A stretch of DNA of 64,000 nt from an uncultured Prevotella sp. (GCA_900547005.1 URER01000001.1:1-64000); one strand, 5' to 3'; shown: positions 40,607-49,527, counted from the first letter of the stretch. Program-made: numbers and translations. The notes: generated from the letters alone by a model not told the origin.

Positions 40607-41623
40607 ATGAAGAAGATTATAATACCATTCGGCATCGTTGCCACAGCCGTGATATTGTTCGGCTGCGCAGCCTGCAAGAATCTCAAAAAGAATACCGGCG
40701 GCAACGATACCACAGCCGTTCAGAAGGCCGTAAATATCAAGTTCGACGCCGATTCGGCCTACGCTTTCACAGCCGCGCAATGTGCTTTTGGACCTCGGAC
40801 GATGAATTCCGAGGCTCATGAGAAGTGCCTTACGTGGATTGCCGATAAGTTCCGGCAATACGGTTGCAGCGTTAAGATGCAGAAAGCCGACCTGAAAGGC
40901 TACGACGGAACGATACTGAAGTCGACCAACATCATGGCGAGCTACAATCCAGAAGCCTCAACGCGCATCCTGCTATGCGCCCATTGGGACAGCCGTCCGT
41001 GGGCAGACAACGACCCGGACTCTGCCAATCACCGCAAGCCGGTGATGGCGGCAAACGACGGAGCGAGCGGTGTGGCGGTGATGCTCGAGGTTGCCCGCGT
41101 GCTGAGCAAGGACACAACGCTCAACATCGGAGTTGATTTCGTATGCTTCGATGCCGAAGACTGGGGCTTCCCCGAATGGGAAACGGGAGACGATCCGGGC
41201 GATACGTGGGCTTTAGGCTCGCAGTTTTTCGCCGCAAACCTGCCAGAAGGCTACGAAGCCCGCTACGGAATACTGCTCGACATGGTAGGCGGCGAGGGCG
41301 CACAGTTCTATCGTGAGGGTATGTCGATGAAGTATGCAGAAGCCATTGTCAATAAGGTCTGGGCGGCGGCGAAGGCTGCCGGCTACGGAAGTTATTTCCC
41401 GGAGAGCGACGGCGGCTATGTCACCGACGACCATGTGCCGCTGAACGAGGTGGCCGGCATACCCACAATAGACATCATCGCCTATTATCCCGACTGCCAG
41501 CAGAGTTCGTTCGGTCCCACATGGCACACCGTCAACGACGACATGGACCACATCGACAAGAACACGCTGAAGGCTGTGGGGCAGACAATCATACAATTAT
41601 TATATACTGAAGCCCCCCTCTAA
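40607..41623 (+). CDS. Glutaminyl-peptide cyclotransferase-like M28 lipoprotein
   Basis: 338 aa. Lipoprotein signal MKKIIIPFGIVATAVILFGC with lipobox LFGC at C20. M28 zinc-enzyme fold: LLCAHWDSRPWAD (His and Asp ligands), AANDGASGVAVMLEVAR, VCFDAEDWGF, and a late His in TWHTVNDDMDHIDK. The HWDSRPWAD signature and single-zinc arrangement match glutaminyl cyclases of periplasmic type, such as those of Prevotella and related oral species, which convert N-terminal Gln of exported proteins to pyroglutamate. An aminopeptidase function is the alternative. The frame extends nine codons upstream, but the lipoprotein signal fixes the start. Confidence 0.88.
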   Translation: MKKIIIPFGIVATAVILFGCAACKNLKKNTGGNDTTAVQKAVNIKFDADSAYAFTAAQCAFGPRTMNSEAHEKCLTWIADKFRQYGCSVKMQKADLKGYDGTILKSTNIMASYNPEASTRILLCAHWDSRPWADNDPDSANHRKPVMAANDGASGVAVMLEVARVLSKDTTLNIGVDFVCFDAEDWGFPEWETGDDPGDTWALGSQFFAANLPEGYEARYGILLDMVGGEGAQFYREGMSMKYAEAIVNKVWAAAKAAGYGSYFPESDGGYVTDDHVPLNEVAGIPTIDIIAYYPDCQQSSFGPTWHTVNDDMDHIDKNTLKAVGQTIIQLLYTEAPL

Positions 41624-41760
41624 TCCCCCCAGAGGGGGAAGACAAGAGGAGTGAGAATTGAGGATGAAGAATACTTACATAAAGGCTATTTAAAATTAAC
41701 AAAGCATTTCTCGCTCTTTCATCTTCTTATCTTCCCCCCTTGGGGGATTAGAGGGGGGCC
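41611..41760. repeat. Composite P-type element with GC-rich inverted ends
   Basis: AGCCCCCCTCTAATCCCC (41611-41628, overlapping the last codons of the M28 gene) is inverted at 41743-41760 as GGGGATTAGAGGGGGGCC. Inside: purine arm, GAAGAATACTTACATAAAGG (about 41667-41686), AAAGCATTTCTC (41701-41712) and a pyrimidine arm. The internal order matches 36019-36058. The LytTR ATG follows 8 nt later. Confidence 0.8.
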
Positions 41761-41768
41761 ATAAGCCT

Positions 41769-42590
41769 ATGTCTTTATTACAAAAAAAATATCCTTTCGA
41801 TGCAAACGGATACCGAATACGAAGCTCTGTCTTGTCGGCAGTAATCGTGTTCGGTCTGCTTTACGTGATGCAACCGTTCGGATTCAACCTCTACGAGGGC
41901 AACAAATTGGCCGTGGCAGCAGGCTTCGGTGGAATAACATTCGCTTGCCATGCGCTGTTTTCGTTTGCGGGTGCGAAGCTTTCCGGCCGTTTTATCAGCA
42001 AGTGGACGATACTTTCTATGAGCATTTGGCTTCTCACCATGATACTGTTTATCGGACTTTGCAACTTCTTTTTTGGCATTTACGCCTACAATCTCGGCTT
42101 TTCCATCGCCCTGTTGCCCACGTTCATGTATTGGACGCTCGTCTTCGGCATCATCATTACGGCGGTTCACATAGCCATCCAGTATAACACGGCACTGCGA
42201 AAACGCCTCAACGAACTCATAGACAACAGTTCGGAGGAGCAGAAAGACATCACCGTAACCATTCACGACCAGTCTGTCCGCGGCAAGGACATTGTCATTC
42301 CGATAAACGATTTCCTCTATGCCGAGGCGCGGAAGAACAATGTCGCAGTGTATTACATCGACAACGACAGCCTCGTATGCACCGAAATACGCTCCACTCT
42401 CGCTGCCATCATGGATAGTATGCGCTACGACAACATCTTCCAATGCCACCGTTCGTTTCTTATCAACACGAATAACATAACGTCGGGACACGGCAATTCC
42501 AACGGCTATCAGCTCACGTTGCGCAACTGCACGAACATTGTGCCGGTGAGCCGCACATACGTTCCTAAGTTGAAAGCATTTATCTCGTAG
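41769..42590 (+). CDS. LytTR-family membrane-bound transcriptional regulator
   Basis: 273 aa. Four hydrophobic segments in residues ~18-145, a short helix, then a LytTR DNA-binding domain (about 165-273): DIVIPINDFLYAEARKNNVA, VCTEIRSTLAAIMDSM, IFQCHRSFLINTNNI, NIVPVSRTYVPKLKAF. No receiver domain, so this is the one-component membrane LytTR type common in Bacteroidota. Signal and targets unknown; it has its own terminator, so the TonB receptor gene downstream is a separate unit and a possible target. Confidence 0.9.
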   Translation: MSLLQKKYPFDANGYRIRSSVLSAVIVFGLLYVMQPFGFNLYEGNKLAVAAGFGGITFACHALFSFAGAKLSGRFISKWTILSMSIWLLTMILFIGLCNFFFGIYAYNLGFSIALLPTFMYWTLVFGIIITAVHIAIQYNTALRKRLNELIDNSSEEQKDITVTIHDQSVRGKDIVIPINDFLYAEARKNNVAVYYIDNDSLVCTEIRSTLAAIMDSMRYDNIFQCHRSFLINTNNITSGHGNSNGYQLTLRNCTNIVPVSRTYVPKLKAFIS

Positions 42591-42620
42591 TCATACGTCC
42601 CAAATATTAGCATTTCATCA

Positions 42621-42649
42621 AGCGATATAGTCATCTGTATCGCTTTTTT
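42621..42649 (+). terminator. Terminator of the LytTR gene
   Basis: AGCGATA (42621-42627) pairs with TATCGCT (42638-42644), followed by a run of six T residues. Confidence 0.75.
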
Positions 42650-42763
42650 GTTGTCTGTCACTGATATTTTGACAGACGCCTTTCTGCGTGTAATTTTGTC
42701 GTTACAAACCAAAAGAGGAAAGCAAAAAAGTAAAGTTGAAAACTGAAAAATATCGACTGCCGT

Positions 42764-42896
42764 CAGTACTAAAGGCCGAAATACTCCAGTACTAAAGCAG
42801 AAATACTCGAGTAATCTGACCTGAATTACTCCAGTACTGAACCCGAAATACTCCAGTACTAAAGCAAAAATACTCGAGTATTGTGCCGCAGTACTA
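42764..42896. repeat. 22-23-nt periodic array of ATACTCSAGTA palindromes
   Basis: Units start at 42781, 42803, 42825, 42848 and 42870 (steps 22, 22, 23, 22), alternating CTCCAGTACT and CTCGAGTA, with GAAA- or GCAAAA-type linkers; CAGTACTA words cap both ends (42764 and 42889). It ends ~55 nt before the TonB receptor ATG. The core is closely related to the array at 25803. The rest of the 361-bp gap 42591-42951 holds only the LytTR terminator. Confidence 0.85.
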
Positions 42897-42951
42897 AGAC
42901 AAAGACAATATAACAATGCTTCAAAACATTATAAGACGATATATAAAGACT

Positions 42952-45081
42952 ATGAGGAAAGATATTATAATGACTGTAATCGTCCTGCTTTGCGCCTCCG
43001 TTCAGTGCGTCGCACAAGGCAGTCTAAGAATGATTTCCGGCACCGTTACCGATGGAAAAGAACCTCTCGTAGGCGCGAACGTATTCATATATGGCACCAT
43101 CGACGGCTGCACCACCGACTCTCTCGGCCGGTTTCGCTTTGAAACGGACGCTGAAGGAGAGGCGGAACTATGTGCCACATACATAGGATATGAGTACTTT
43201 AGGATGAGGATAAATGCGCAAACGGCATCCGCAGACATCGTAATGAGGGAGAAAGCGGCGGCCATAGACGAGGTCGTGGTGACTGCAAGCAGCTATGTCT
43301 TCGGCAAATACGAAGGCATGAAGTCGATGAACGCGCTCGACATCGTGATGAGCGGGAACTCCTGCGGCGACATATACGCGGCGTTGCAGTCGCTTCCCGG
43401 TACGCAGAAGGTGGGCGAAAGCGGCAAGCTCTATGTGCGAGGCGGCGACGAAGCAGAATGCCAAACGTTCATAAACGGTATGCACGTGATGGTGCCATAC
43501 AGCACAAACGTGGAGAACAATACTGTGCGCGGACGCTTCTCGCCGTTTCTTTTCAAGGGCATGAACTTCTCGCTTGGCGGATATGACGGTGAATATGGCG
43601 GTGCGTTGTCTGCCGTATTGCCTATGGAGACAACGGATATTTCATCGGGCGACAAGCTCGGCGTGAGCCTTTCACCGCTCGACTGGAGCGTGGGCGGCAC
43701 GAAAGCGTTCAGCCGCAGCTCGCTTTCTTTCAATGTCAGCTATCTCAGTATGGCTATATATAATAAGGTGTTTCCCGACCGTTACGACTGGAACGAGCCT
43801 TACAGGAAGCTGTCAGGAGAGGTTCAGTACAAGGCGGAGACCATCGGCGGTGGCTCAATAAAGACATACGCGGGCTATGACCTGACTACTCTCGGACAGC
43901 AGACAGACGGCAGAAATCTCGCATTAAAGGAGCATAACATATACGTGAACAGCGTTTTTCAGAGGAATTTTGCAGGAGGAATAAATGTCTTCGCGGGCAT
44001 TGCCAACTCTACTTTGCTTAATAACATCGACAATGCGGAGCTGAATGGTGACCGCTTTCACGACTTCCGCAACGAGATACACATCAAAACAAGCGTAAGA
44101 AAGACCGTGAGCAATGCCATAAAAGTATCGGCAGGAATTGAAGATTACATCAGAAACAGCAGCATGAGATATGCCGTAAAGGATGAGAACGTTGGTGAAT
44201 ATAACCTCGCCTATAATCTTCTTGCAGTGAATATCAGCACTCAGACAAGGCTCACGGGAATGCTGTATGCCAACGTTTCTGCCCGCACGGAAATGACAAG
44301 TTACAACCGCAGATGGATTATAATGCCGCGTGCAACGCTCAGTGTCATTCCCGGCAGCCGCTTCCGGATGTCATTAGCAATGGGAAAATACTGTCAGACG
44401 GCAGACAACGAGTATATAGCGATGGGCGGAAAAAGGTTGCGGCAGGGTACGGCCGACCACTATATAGCGAGCGCGCAATACCATACAGGCTCTGTTTTGG
44501 TGCGCGCCGAGGCGTATTACAAGAAATACCGCAACCTTCCGAGGCTATGCGGAGACCATGAATATACGGCTGACGGATACGGAATGAGCCGGGGAATGGA
44601 CTTGTTCGTAGAGAACACGTCGCTCGTAAAGAACCTGACCACTACCCTGTCCTACTCTTATAACGATGCCAAACGGCTCTATCTCGACTACACGGAGCCG
44701 TCAACGCCACAGTATTCCACGCGCCATAACGCCTGTTTCACCGCCAAGTATTATCTGCCGAGGCTGAAAACATACATCGGAATGGCTGAGAACTTCGCAA
44801 GCGGACGGCCGTATCACGACCCCATGAAGGCCGGATTCATGAACAGCAGAACCGCGCCATACAACAGTTTAGACATGAATATAACAGTGTTGATAAGTCC
44901 AAGTATTATATTATATGCCTCGATGAACAACGTTCTTGGCAGGACGAACGTGTTCAACTATAACTATCAGGCTGACGGAACGACCCGCACGGCTGTAACT
45001 TCATCGCGCGACAGGTTCTTATACATAGGATTATTCATTTCATTAAAAAACAATAAAGCGTATGAAATCTCTAATTTTTAA
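42952..45081 (+). CDS. TonB-dependent outer-membrane receptor
   Basis: 709 aa. Signal peptide MRKDIIMTVIVLLCASVQCVAQ; carboxypeptidase regulatory-like domain (about 25-110; SGTVTDGKEPLVGANVFI); TonB box region EVVVTASSY; plug (about 130-230; LQSLPGTQKVGESGKLYVRG and GGYDGEYGGALSAVLPM); beta barrel with no partner SusD gene. The lack of susD and the shorter barrel suggest import of a small ligand (siderophore, cofactor or peptide) rather than glycan. The frame reaches 42916, but the signal peptide places the start at 42952. Overlaps the next gene by 20 nt. Confidence 0.9.
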   Translation: MRKDIIMTVIVLLCASVQCVAQGSLRMISGTVTDGKEPLVGANVFIYGTIDGCTTDSLGRFRFETDAEGEAELCATYIGYEYFRMRINAQTASADIVMREKAAAIDEVVVTASSYVFGKYEGMKSMNALDIVMSGNSCGDIYAALQSLPGTQKVGESGKLYVRGGDEAECQTFINGMHVMVPYSTNVENNTVRGRFSPFLFKGMNFSLGGYDGEYGGALSAVLPMETTDISSGDKLGVSLSPLDWSVGGTKAFSRSSLSFNVSYLSMAIYNKVFPDRYDWNEPYRKLSGEVQYKAETIGGGSIKTYAGYDLTTLGQQTDGRNLALKEHNIYVNSVFQRNFAGGINVFAGIANSTLLNNIDNAELNGDRFHDFRNEIHIKTSVRKTVSNAIKVSAGIEDYIRNSSMRYAVKDENVGEYNLAYNLLAVNISTQTRLTGMLYANVSARTEMTSYNRRWIIMPRATLSVIPGSRFRMSLAMGKYCQTADNEYIAMGGKRLRQGTADHYIASAQYHTGSVLVRAEAYYKKYRNLPRLCGDHEYTADGYGMSRGMDLFVENTSLVKNLTTTLSYSYNDAKRLYLDYTEPSTPQYSTRHNACFTAKYYLPRLKTYIGMAENFASGRPYHDPMKAGFMNSRTAPYNSLDMNITVLISPSIILYASMNNVLGRTNVFNYNYQADGTTRTAVTSSRDRFLYIGLFISLKNNKAYEISNF

Positions 45082-45634
45082 GTTCGTGGCTGCGGCATTG
45101 ACAGCCTTTCCGGTAGCAATATCGGCACAAACAGTGTCTGACTCCGTTCAGAAAGAAACAGCAATGATGCAAAAAGAAGTAACAAACAAGTCGGAAATGG
45201 AACGTATGATAGACCGTTCCATCTCGAAAGTGAAGCAGGAAGAACCGGAAACGGCATTGACCTGCATAGCCGAAATGGAGCGCATAGCGGCCATATATCC
45301 CGACAGTGTAGCCCCGAAAGTACACATCGCAACGCAGTGTCTCAGCTATGCCATCCGTCAACCGCAGGCGAAACAAGCCGGCGAAATGATAGAAAAGGCG
45401 CGGCAAACGATAGTGGAGATAGAGGGAATGCCTGCTGCCGACGTGTCAGACCTATGTATGCTGCGTGGCTTCCTCTATACTACGATAATCGTACAAGACC
45501 CCATGAAAAACGGACCGCGGTACTATCGTGATGTGATAGAGAACTTTGAGAAGGCTCTAAAAGTTAATCCGGACAACAAATTAGCCCGCGAACTGTATGA
45601 AAGATTCAAAGAAGGAATGAGAGGCGCGCGCTGA
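45062..45634 (+). CDS. Small exported TPR-like protein coupled to the TonB receptor
   Basis: 190 aa. Signal peptide MKSLIFKFVAAALTAFPVAISAQ, then helical repeats (MERMIDRSISKVKQEEPETA; IAEMERIAAIYPDSVAPKVH; YYRDVIENFEKALKVNPDNK) of tetratricopeptide type. The start lies inside the 3' end of the receptor gene (20-nt overlap), which indicates translational coupling and a shared function, for example as a periplasmic accessory. The family is not recognised beyond TPR-like. Ends 53 nt before the 3' end of the convergent regulator. Confidence 0.8.
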   Translation: MKSLIFKFVAAALTAFPVAISAQTVSDSVQKETAMMQKEVTNKSEMERMIDRSISKVKQEEPETALTCIAEMERIAAIYPDSVAPKVHIATQCLSYAIRQPQAKQAGEMIEKARQTIVEIEGMPAADVSDLCMLRGFLYTTIIVQDPMKNGPRYYRDVIENFEKALKVNPDNKLARELYERFKEGMRGAR

Positions 45635-45686
45635 CGAAGCACTATAAAGTGCGACCGACAAACTCTATAAAAAATATGAGGCTTTT

Positions 45687-47375
45687 TCAGAATTTTGAAA
45701 AGAACGAGTCGAAGGTCTGGCCAGTAGGTATCGAGAGATGTGCCCTGAGTCTCTGGCGGGCCTTCTTGACCGAATCAGGCTGTATACTGAGAAGACGTGC
45801 AATCTGCTTATTGTCGAGTCCGATACTGAGAAGACAGGAAAGACGCAATTCGCCCTGTGTCAGCATGGGATAGGCTGCGGTCAGATTGCGTGAAAACTCA
45901 GGGCGCACCTGCGTGAAGAGCGTAGTGAACCGTTCCCATTCCACGTCGCCGTTGACGGCATTGCGAAGCGTCGAGACTATTTCGCTCCGTGAAGCGGCAT
46001 CGTCTGAAATACTGCCGTTTTCTAACTTATCAAGCAAACTCTGAATCACATTTTCTTTGTGAATAACACGTATCTGTTGCGCGGCAAGACTGCGGTTGGC
46101 ATCTTCAAGCTGAACCTGAAGGTCTATATTCACTCCTACGCTGCCTTTCCTGCTCCGGTTTCGCCACAATAACCACAGCACTACGACAACCGTCGCCACC
46201 GCGACAATCGCAGCAACCCATATCATCCATCCCCAGCTTTCATGCTGCTCCCCATTGCGCGAGATAAATCCGGCAAGCCTCGGGTCAATGCTGCTCAAAG
46301 CCATATTACGCCCTCGGGCGTATGCACCGCGGGCTTCCTCCAGACTACGAAGAGTAAGCTGCAGACGCGCCGTACCTGCGGTGTCGCCTGTCCATTCGTT
46401 ATAATGCAACAATTCGCGCACCATTTCCTCAGCGTATGGCGTTTCTTCTTCGAGCTGTCTGTCGAGCATCAAGGCATACACGCGTGCCGAATCACGTTGT
46501 CCGGTATCAATGCAATAGCGCAACCGGTATGTGCGATAGAGCCATAACGCCGGATGCCCGGGAGAACCTTCTTCGGTTATCCGTGCATACTGAGCCGCAG
46601 AATCAAGAGCGATTCGGTCGCCGCTGAGACGATATATGTCGGTGTTGACCATAAGCCCGAGAGGAGGAACAGCTTCGGTCATACTCCGTTCGCACCGCAG
46701 CGAATCGAGAGTGTGCAAATAACTCACGGTGTCGGTTCCCGACCGCTTCAGACCAAGTACGTTGGCCTGCATAAGAGCACGGAGCACAGTTAGCGAATCA
46801 GGCACATAACGTCGTGCTTCTTCAAGACAAGCAGCCTGCATATTGTCGTCCCATACGTAGCCATATATCATATTTATGTCAAACAACGACTGCATCACTC
46901 TCAAACTATCTCCTCTGTCAGAAAAGTCGGGCAGAGCTTCGTAGAGCAGTTCTGCCTTGCGTTCGAGCGAGTCGTCAGGCAGCGAACGAGATAACCCTAA
47001 ACGTATCCGGGCAAGCAAGTATGAATGTTCCGATGAGCCTATGTGTGTCGCAGCTTTGCGATAACATTGTTCTGCCTCTTGGAATTTTTCCATCATCCGG
47101 GCTATTTCTCCCTTTGTCCAAAATGCGAGTGCACTGTCATTACGCTCCAGCGCAAGCCGCTCCACAACCTGCATTATAGAATCGACGGCAGGATAGGCAC
47201 AGTCTCCGACCTCATCTACCCGGTCGCTGAGTTCGAGAAGGCTGTCGATAGTTATATCTCCGGTGTGCCACAGTCCGGACTCTTCCATGACCGGACGCCG
47301 GCATAATAACACAGCCAGCACACACGCAATGCAAGCTGCGGCAACAAGGCACTTCTTTATTAGAATTGATTTCAT
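45687..47375 (-). CDS. TPR-containing membrane regulator with C-terminal LuxR-like HTH
   Basis: 562 aa. A single N-terminal hydrophobic segment (MKSILIKKCLVAAACIACVL), about 350 residues of TPR-like repeats in the periplasm (QEAEQCYRKAATHIGSSEHS and similar), a second membrane helix (WMIWVAAIVAVATVVVVLWL), a short coiled coil, and a cytoplasmic HTH of LuxR type (ELRLSCLLSIGLDNKQIARL, LSIQPDSVKKARQRLR). This is the Bacteroidota TPR-HTH one-component sensor layout. Convergent to the TonB/TPR genes. The frame extends to 47516, but the region before 47375 contains the -7 box, so ATG 47375 is chosen. Confidence 0.85.
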   Translation of the reverse strand: MKSILIKKCLVAAACIACVLAVLLCRRPVMEESGLWHTGDITIDSLLELSDRVDEVGDCAYPAVDSIMQVVERLALERNDSALAFWTKGEIARMMEKFQEAEQCYRKAATHIGSSEHSYLLARIRLGLSRSLPDDSLERKAELLYEALPDFSDRGDSLRVMQSLFDINMIYGYVWDDNMQAACLEEARRYVPDSLTVLRALMQANVLGLKRSGTDTVSYLHTLDSLRCERSMTEAVPPLGLMVNTDIYRLSGDRIALDSAAQYARITEEGSPGHPALWLYRTYRLRYCIDTGQRDSARVYALMLDRQLEEETPYAEEMVRELLHYNEWTGDTAGTARLQLTLRSLEEARGAYARGRNMALSSIDPRLAGFISRNGEQHESWGWMIWVAAIVAVATVVVVLWLLWRNRSRKGSVGVNIDLQVQLEDANRSLAAQQIRVIHKENVIQSLLDKLENGSISDDAASRSEIVSTLRNAVNGDVEWERFTTLFTQVRPEFSRNLTAAYPMLTQGELRLSCLLSIGLDNKQIARLLSIQPDSVKKARQRLRAHLSIPTGQTFDSFFSKF

Positions 47376-47379
47376 TCTG

Positions 47380-47387
47380 CAAATATA
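47380..47387 (-). promoter_or_regulatory. -7 box of the TPR-HTH regulator
   Basis: TATATTTG on the minus strand, 4 nt (CAGA) before the ATG at 47375. Initiation would fall at or next to the start codon, giving a leaderless message. No clear -33 TTG. Confidence 0.6.
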
Positions 47388-47494
47388 GTATTTTTTATCG
47401 AATATTCGCTGTCTCCCAGTTGTCAGGGGAGACCGAAGAGGGTCTGTCCCCCCTTTGTCCCCGGCCAAATACCGCGGATTCAGCACTTTTAATG

Positions 47495-47502
47495 TAATTT
47501 TG
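47495..47502 (+). promoter_or_regulatory. -7 box of the BspA-like gene
   Basis: TAATTTTG, 25 nt before ATG 47528. No TTG at the consensus distance. Confidence 0.55.
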
Positions 47503-47527
47503 CGGCCGATAATCAATTATTATTATT

Positions 47528-48745
47528 ATGAAAATTTTTACAACTATTCTGCGGACATTAACTCTTGCCTCCGCATTCTTCTGTTTTACTTCCGTTGTTT
47601 CGGCCAAAGACTACACCACGACACTGGCCGATAATGTAACTGTAACATACGCAGTCAACACCACTGACCTCATCGCACGCGTCAAAAGGGTGCATGTCTT
47701 CACCGGCACACCTCCTAAACGCATCGAGGTGCCCAAGACTATCAAGTACAAAAGCGGTAGCAATACCTATAACCTTACCGTTACCAAAATCGGTGATGGC
47801 GCATTCGACCAGGTTGAAATCAAAACCATTGTTCTGCCCAACACAATTACTTATATAGGTAACGACGCGTTTAATTTCTCTTACGCCGAAAATATAAACA
47901 TCCCCAACAAGGTCGAATCAATCGGCGACCGGGCGTTCTATTGTTGCAGCATCAAGTCGGCAGTAATCCCCGGCACGTGCAAAAGCATAGGTGCTGATGC
48001 TTTCAGGAACAGCGAAATAGAATCTATCACATTTAATGAATCGACAACTCCGCTCTCGATAGGCAATAATGCGTTCAAGGCTACAAAACTCAATAGTGTA
48101 ACACTTCCCTTCCGTCTCTCAAGTTTAGGTGAAGGCTCTTTTGCAGAAAACTTTTGGCTTCAGACAGCCAAAATTATGTCGTCCAAGATCACGATGATTC
48201 CCAACAAATGTTTCTATTACTGTAAAATTCTCCAATCAATCGAACTCCCTTCGAGCATAACAAGCATCGGAGATATGGCGTTTCAGGACTGCTGGCAACT
48301 CAATTCGTTCTCATCGCTGCTCCCTAATCTGAAAACAATAGGCAATTTTGCGTTCGAGAATAACACCAACCTTAAAACAATTACATTTCCATCCACTCTT
48401 CAGAAGATTGGCGACAACTGCTTCGCAGAATGCTACGCTATTAAGAGTGTGGTTTGCGATGCTGTAACACCTCCGACGGCAGGAGTTAACTGCTTCTCGG
48501 CCGACTGTAGCAAGATTCCTGCATACGTTCCCGAAAAGAGCGTACCAGCATACGAACGCGCCTACTGCTGGTCTGAGTTCGACTACAGCCACTATCACAA
48601 CACCGGCATAGAGTCTGTTGTCATCACTCCGCAGAATGTCAGTTGGTTCGACATACAGGGCCACTCTCTTGATGCTGCCCCCTCCGTTCCGGGTATTTAT
48701 ATTCGTGTAGCCAACGGTAAATCGACCAAAGTAACTATAAAATAA
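47528..48745 (+). CDS. BspA-like leucine-rich repeat protein with T9SS-type tail
   Basis: 405 aa. Signal peptide (MKIFTTILRTLTLASAFFCF and following), then about nine LRR_5-type repeats of ~23 residues: TKIGDGAFDQVEIKTIVLPN, TYIGNDAFNFSYAENINIPN, ESIGDRAFYCCSIKSAVIPG, TSIGDMAFQDCWQLNSF. The C-terminal ~40 residues (SWFDIQGHSLDAAPSVPGIY and IRVANGKSTKVTIK) resemble a T9SS type A sorting domain. BspA proteins are surface adhesins that bind host matrix proteins or other bacteria. Has its own -7 box and is divergent from the TPR-HTH regulator. Confidence 0.9.
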   Translation: MKIFTTILRTLTLASAFFCFTSVVSAKDYTTTLADNVTVTYAVNTTDLIARVKRVHVFTGTPPKRIEVPKTIKYKSGSNTYNLTVTKIGDGAFDQVEIKTIVLPNTITYIGNDAFNFSYAENINIPNKVESIGDRAFYCCSIKSAVIPGTCKSIGADAFRNSEIESITFNESTTPLSIGNNAFKATKLNSVTLPFRLSSLGEGSFAENFWLQTAKIMSSKITMIPNKCFYYCKILQSIELPSSITSIGDMAFQDCWQLNSFSSLLPNLKTIGNFAFENNTNLKTITFPSTLQKIGDNCFAECYAIKSVVCDAVTPPTAGVNCFSADCSKIPAYVPEKSVPAYERAYCWSEFDYSHYHNTGIESVVITPQNVSWFDIQGHSLDAAPSVPGIYIRVANGKSTKVTIK

Positions 48746-48787
48746 ATTATAGAGAAGATAAATCTAAAGTATAAAGAGTAAGAGCCT

Positions 48788-49435
48788 TTACAACTGTCCG
48801 GCCTCAACCTGAAGGATTACCCTCTCGGTGAGCTTGTCAACACCTTCGGGGTCATATTTCTTTGTAAGCGACGCTCCGAATGTCCACGCAAAAGCCTGAT
48901 AGAAACCAGAGCGCACCGGTCCGAGAAAGGCTTTTATAAGATTATAAGTCGAGGAATTGCACTCACGGTAAATCAACTTAATGAGTAATTTGCCCTGAGC
49001 GTAAGTCAGTTTCTTCATCCTCGGCTTATATTCCTTTATAATATCTTTCTCTACGAGCTTCATGTGAGCGTCTTTCGCCTTCTTGTTTGGCAAGGTCTCA
49101 AGATATTCGTAGGTCTCTATTATTATCTTGTTGGCCTCTTTCGCTATCGGAAGCACCTTCTTAATGTTATATACAAGTCTGTTATATGCGGCCCGTTGCT
49201 TCGCATTCTTAAACTCAGGCTCGGGAAATACGTATATATCGTTCGTCTGTACGTACTGTATAGAGTCGTTGTCGTAGAGCACTTTGCCTACTTTCACCGT
49301 CGAGACAAACGTAGGATTGTCCATATCCACTGCCCTATCCTCCGGATTTATATAACCCGGACGCCCACTTTGCGCCTTCACCGGAATGCCGCAAAGCTGT
49401 AATATGACCATTATCGTGATAATCCTTACGCTCAT
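48788..49435 (-). CDS. DUF4294 domain-containing exported protein
   Basis: 215 aa. Signal peptide MSVRIITIMVILQLCGIPVKAQ. Conserved Bacteroidota DUF4294 segments: PEPEFKNAKQRAAYNRLVYN, KVLPIAKEANKIIIETYEYL, KLTYAQGKLLIKLIYRECNS and AFLGPVRSGFYQAFAWTFG. No known function; widely conserved in the phylum, so probably in envelope biology. Expressed from a -7 box 9 nt upstream of the ATG. Confidence 0.88.
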   Translation of the reverse strand: MSVRIITIMVILQLCGIPVKAQSGRPGYINPEDRAVDMDNPTFVSTVKVGKVLYDNDSIQYVQTNDIYVFPEPEFKNAKQRAAYNRLVYNIKKVLPIAKEANKIIIETYEYLETLPNKKAKDAHMKLVEKDIIKEYKPRMKKLTYAQGKLLIKLIYRECNSSTYNLIKAFLGPVRSGFYQAFAWTFGASLTKKYDPEGVDKLTERVILQVEAGQL

Positions 49436-49444
49436 TTACATCGG

Positions 49445-49452
49445 CAAATGTA
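49445..49452 (-). promoter_or_regulatory. -7 box of the DUF4294 gene
   Basis: TACATTTG on the minus strand, 9 nt before the ATG at 49435; a very short leader. Confidence 0.6.
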
Positions 49453-49527
49453 CATATTATTTATAAGACCGCATTGTTGTTTTACCTTATTTAGCATTAA
49501 TTTCAGTTTACTTTCCATCAATATTTG

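Noticed and set aside
17567..42896. CRISPR arrays at the three 22-nt repeat loci
   Set aside because: Units are shorter than CRISPR repeats, spacers are not unique 30-mers, and there are no cas genes.
45687..47516. Longer start of the TPR-HTH regulator at 47516
   Set aside because: The extra residues (MIIGRKITLKVLNPRYLAG and on) precede a normal membrane anchor and cover the -7 box.
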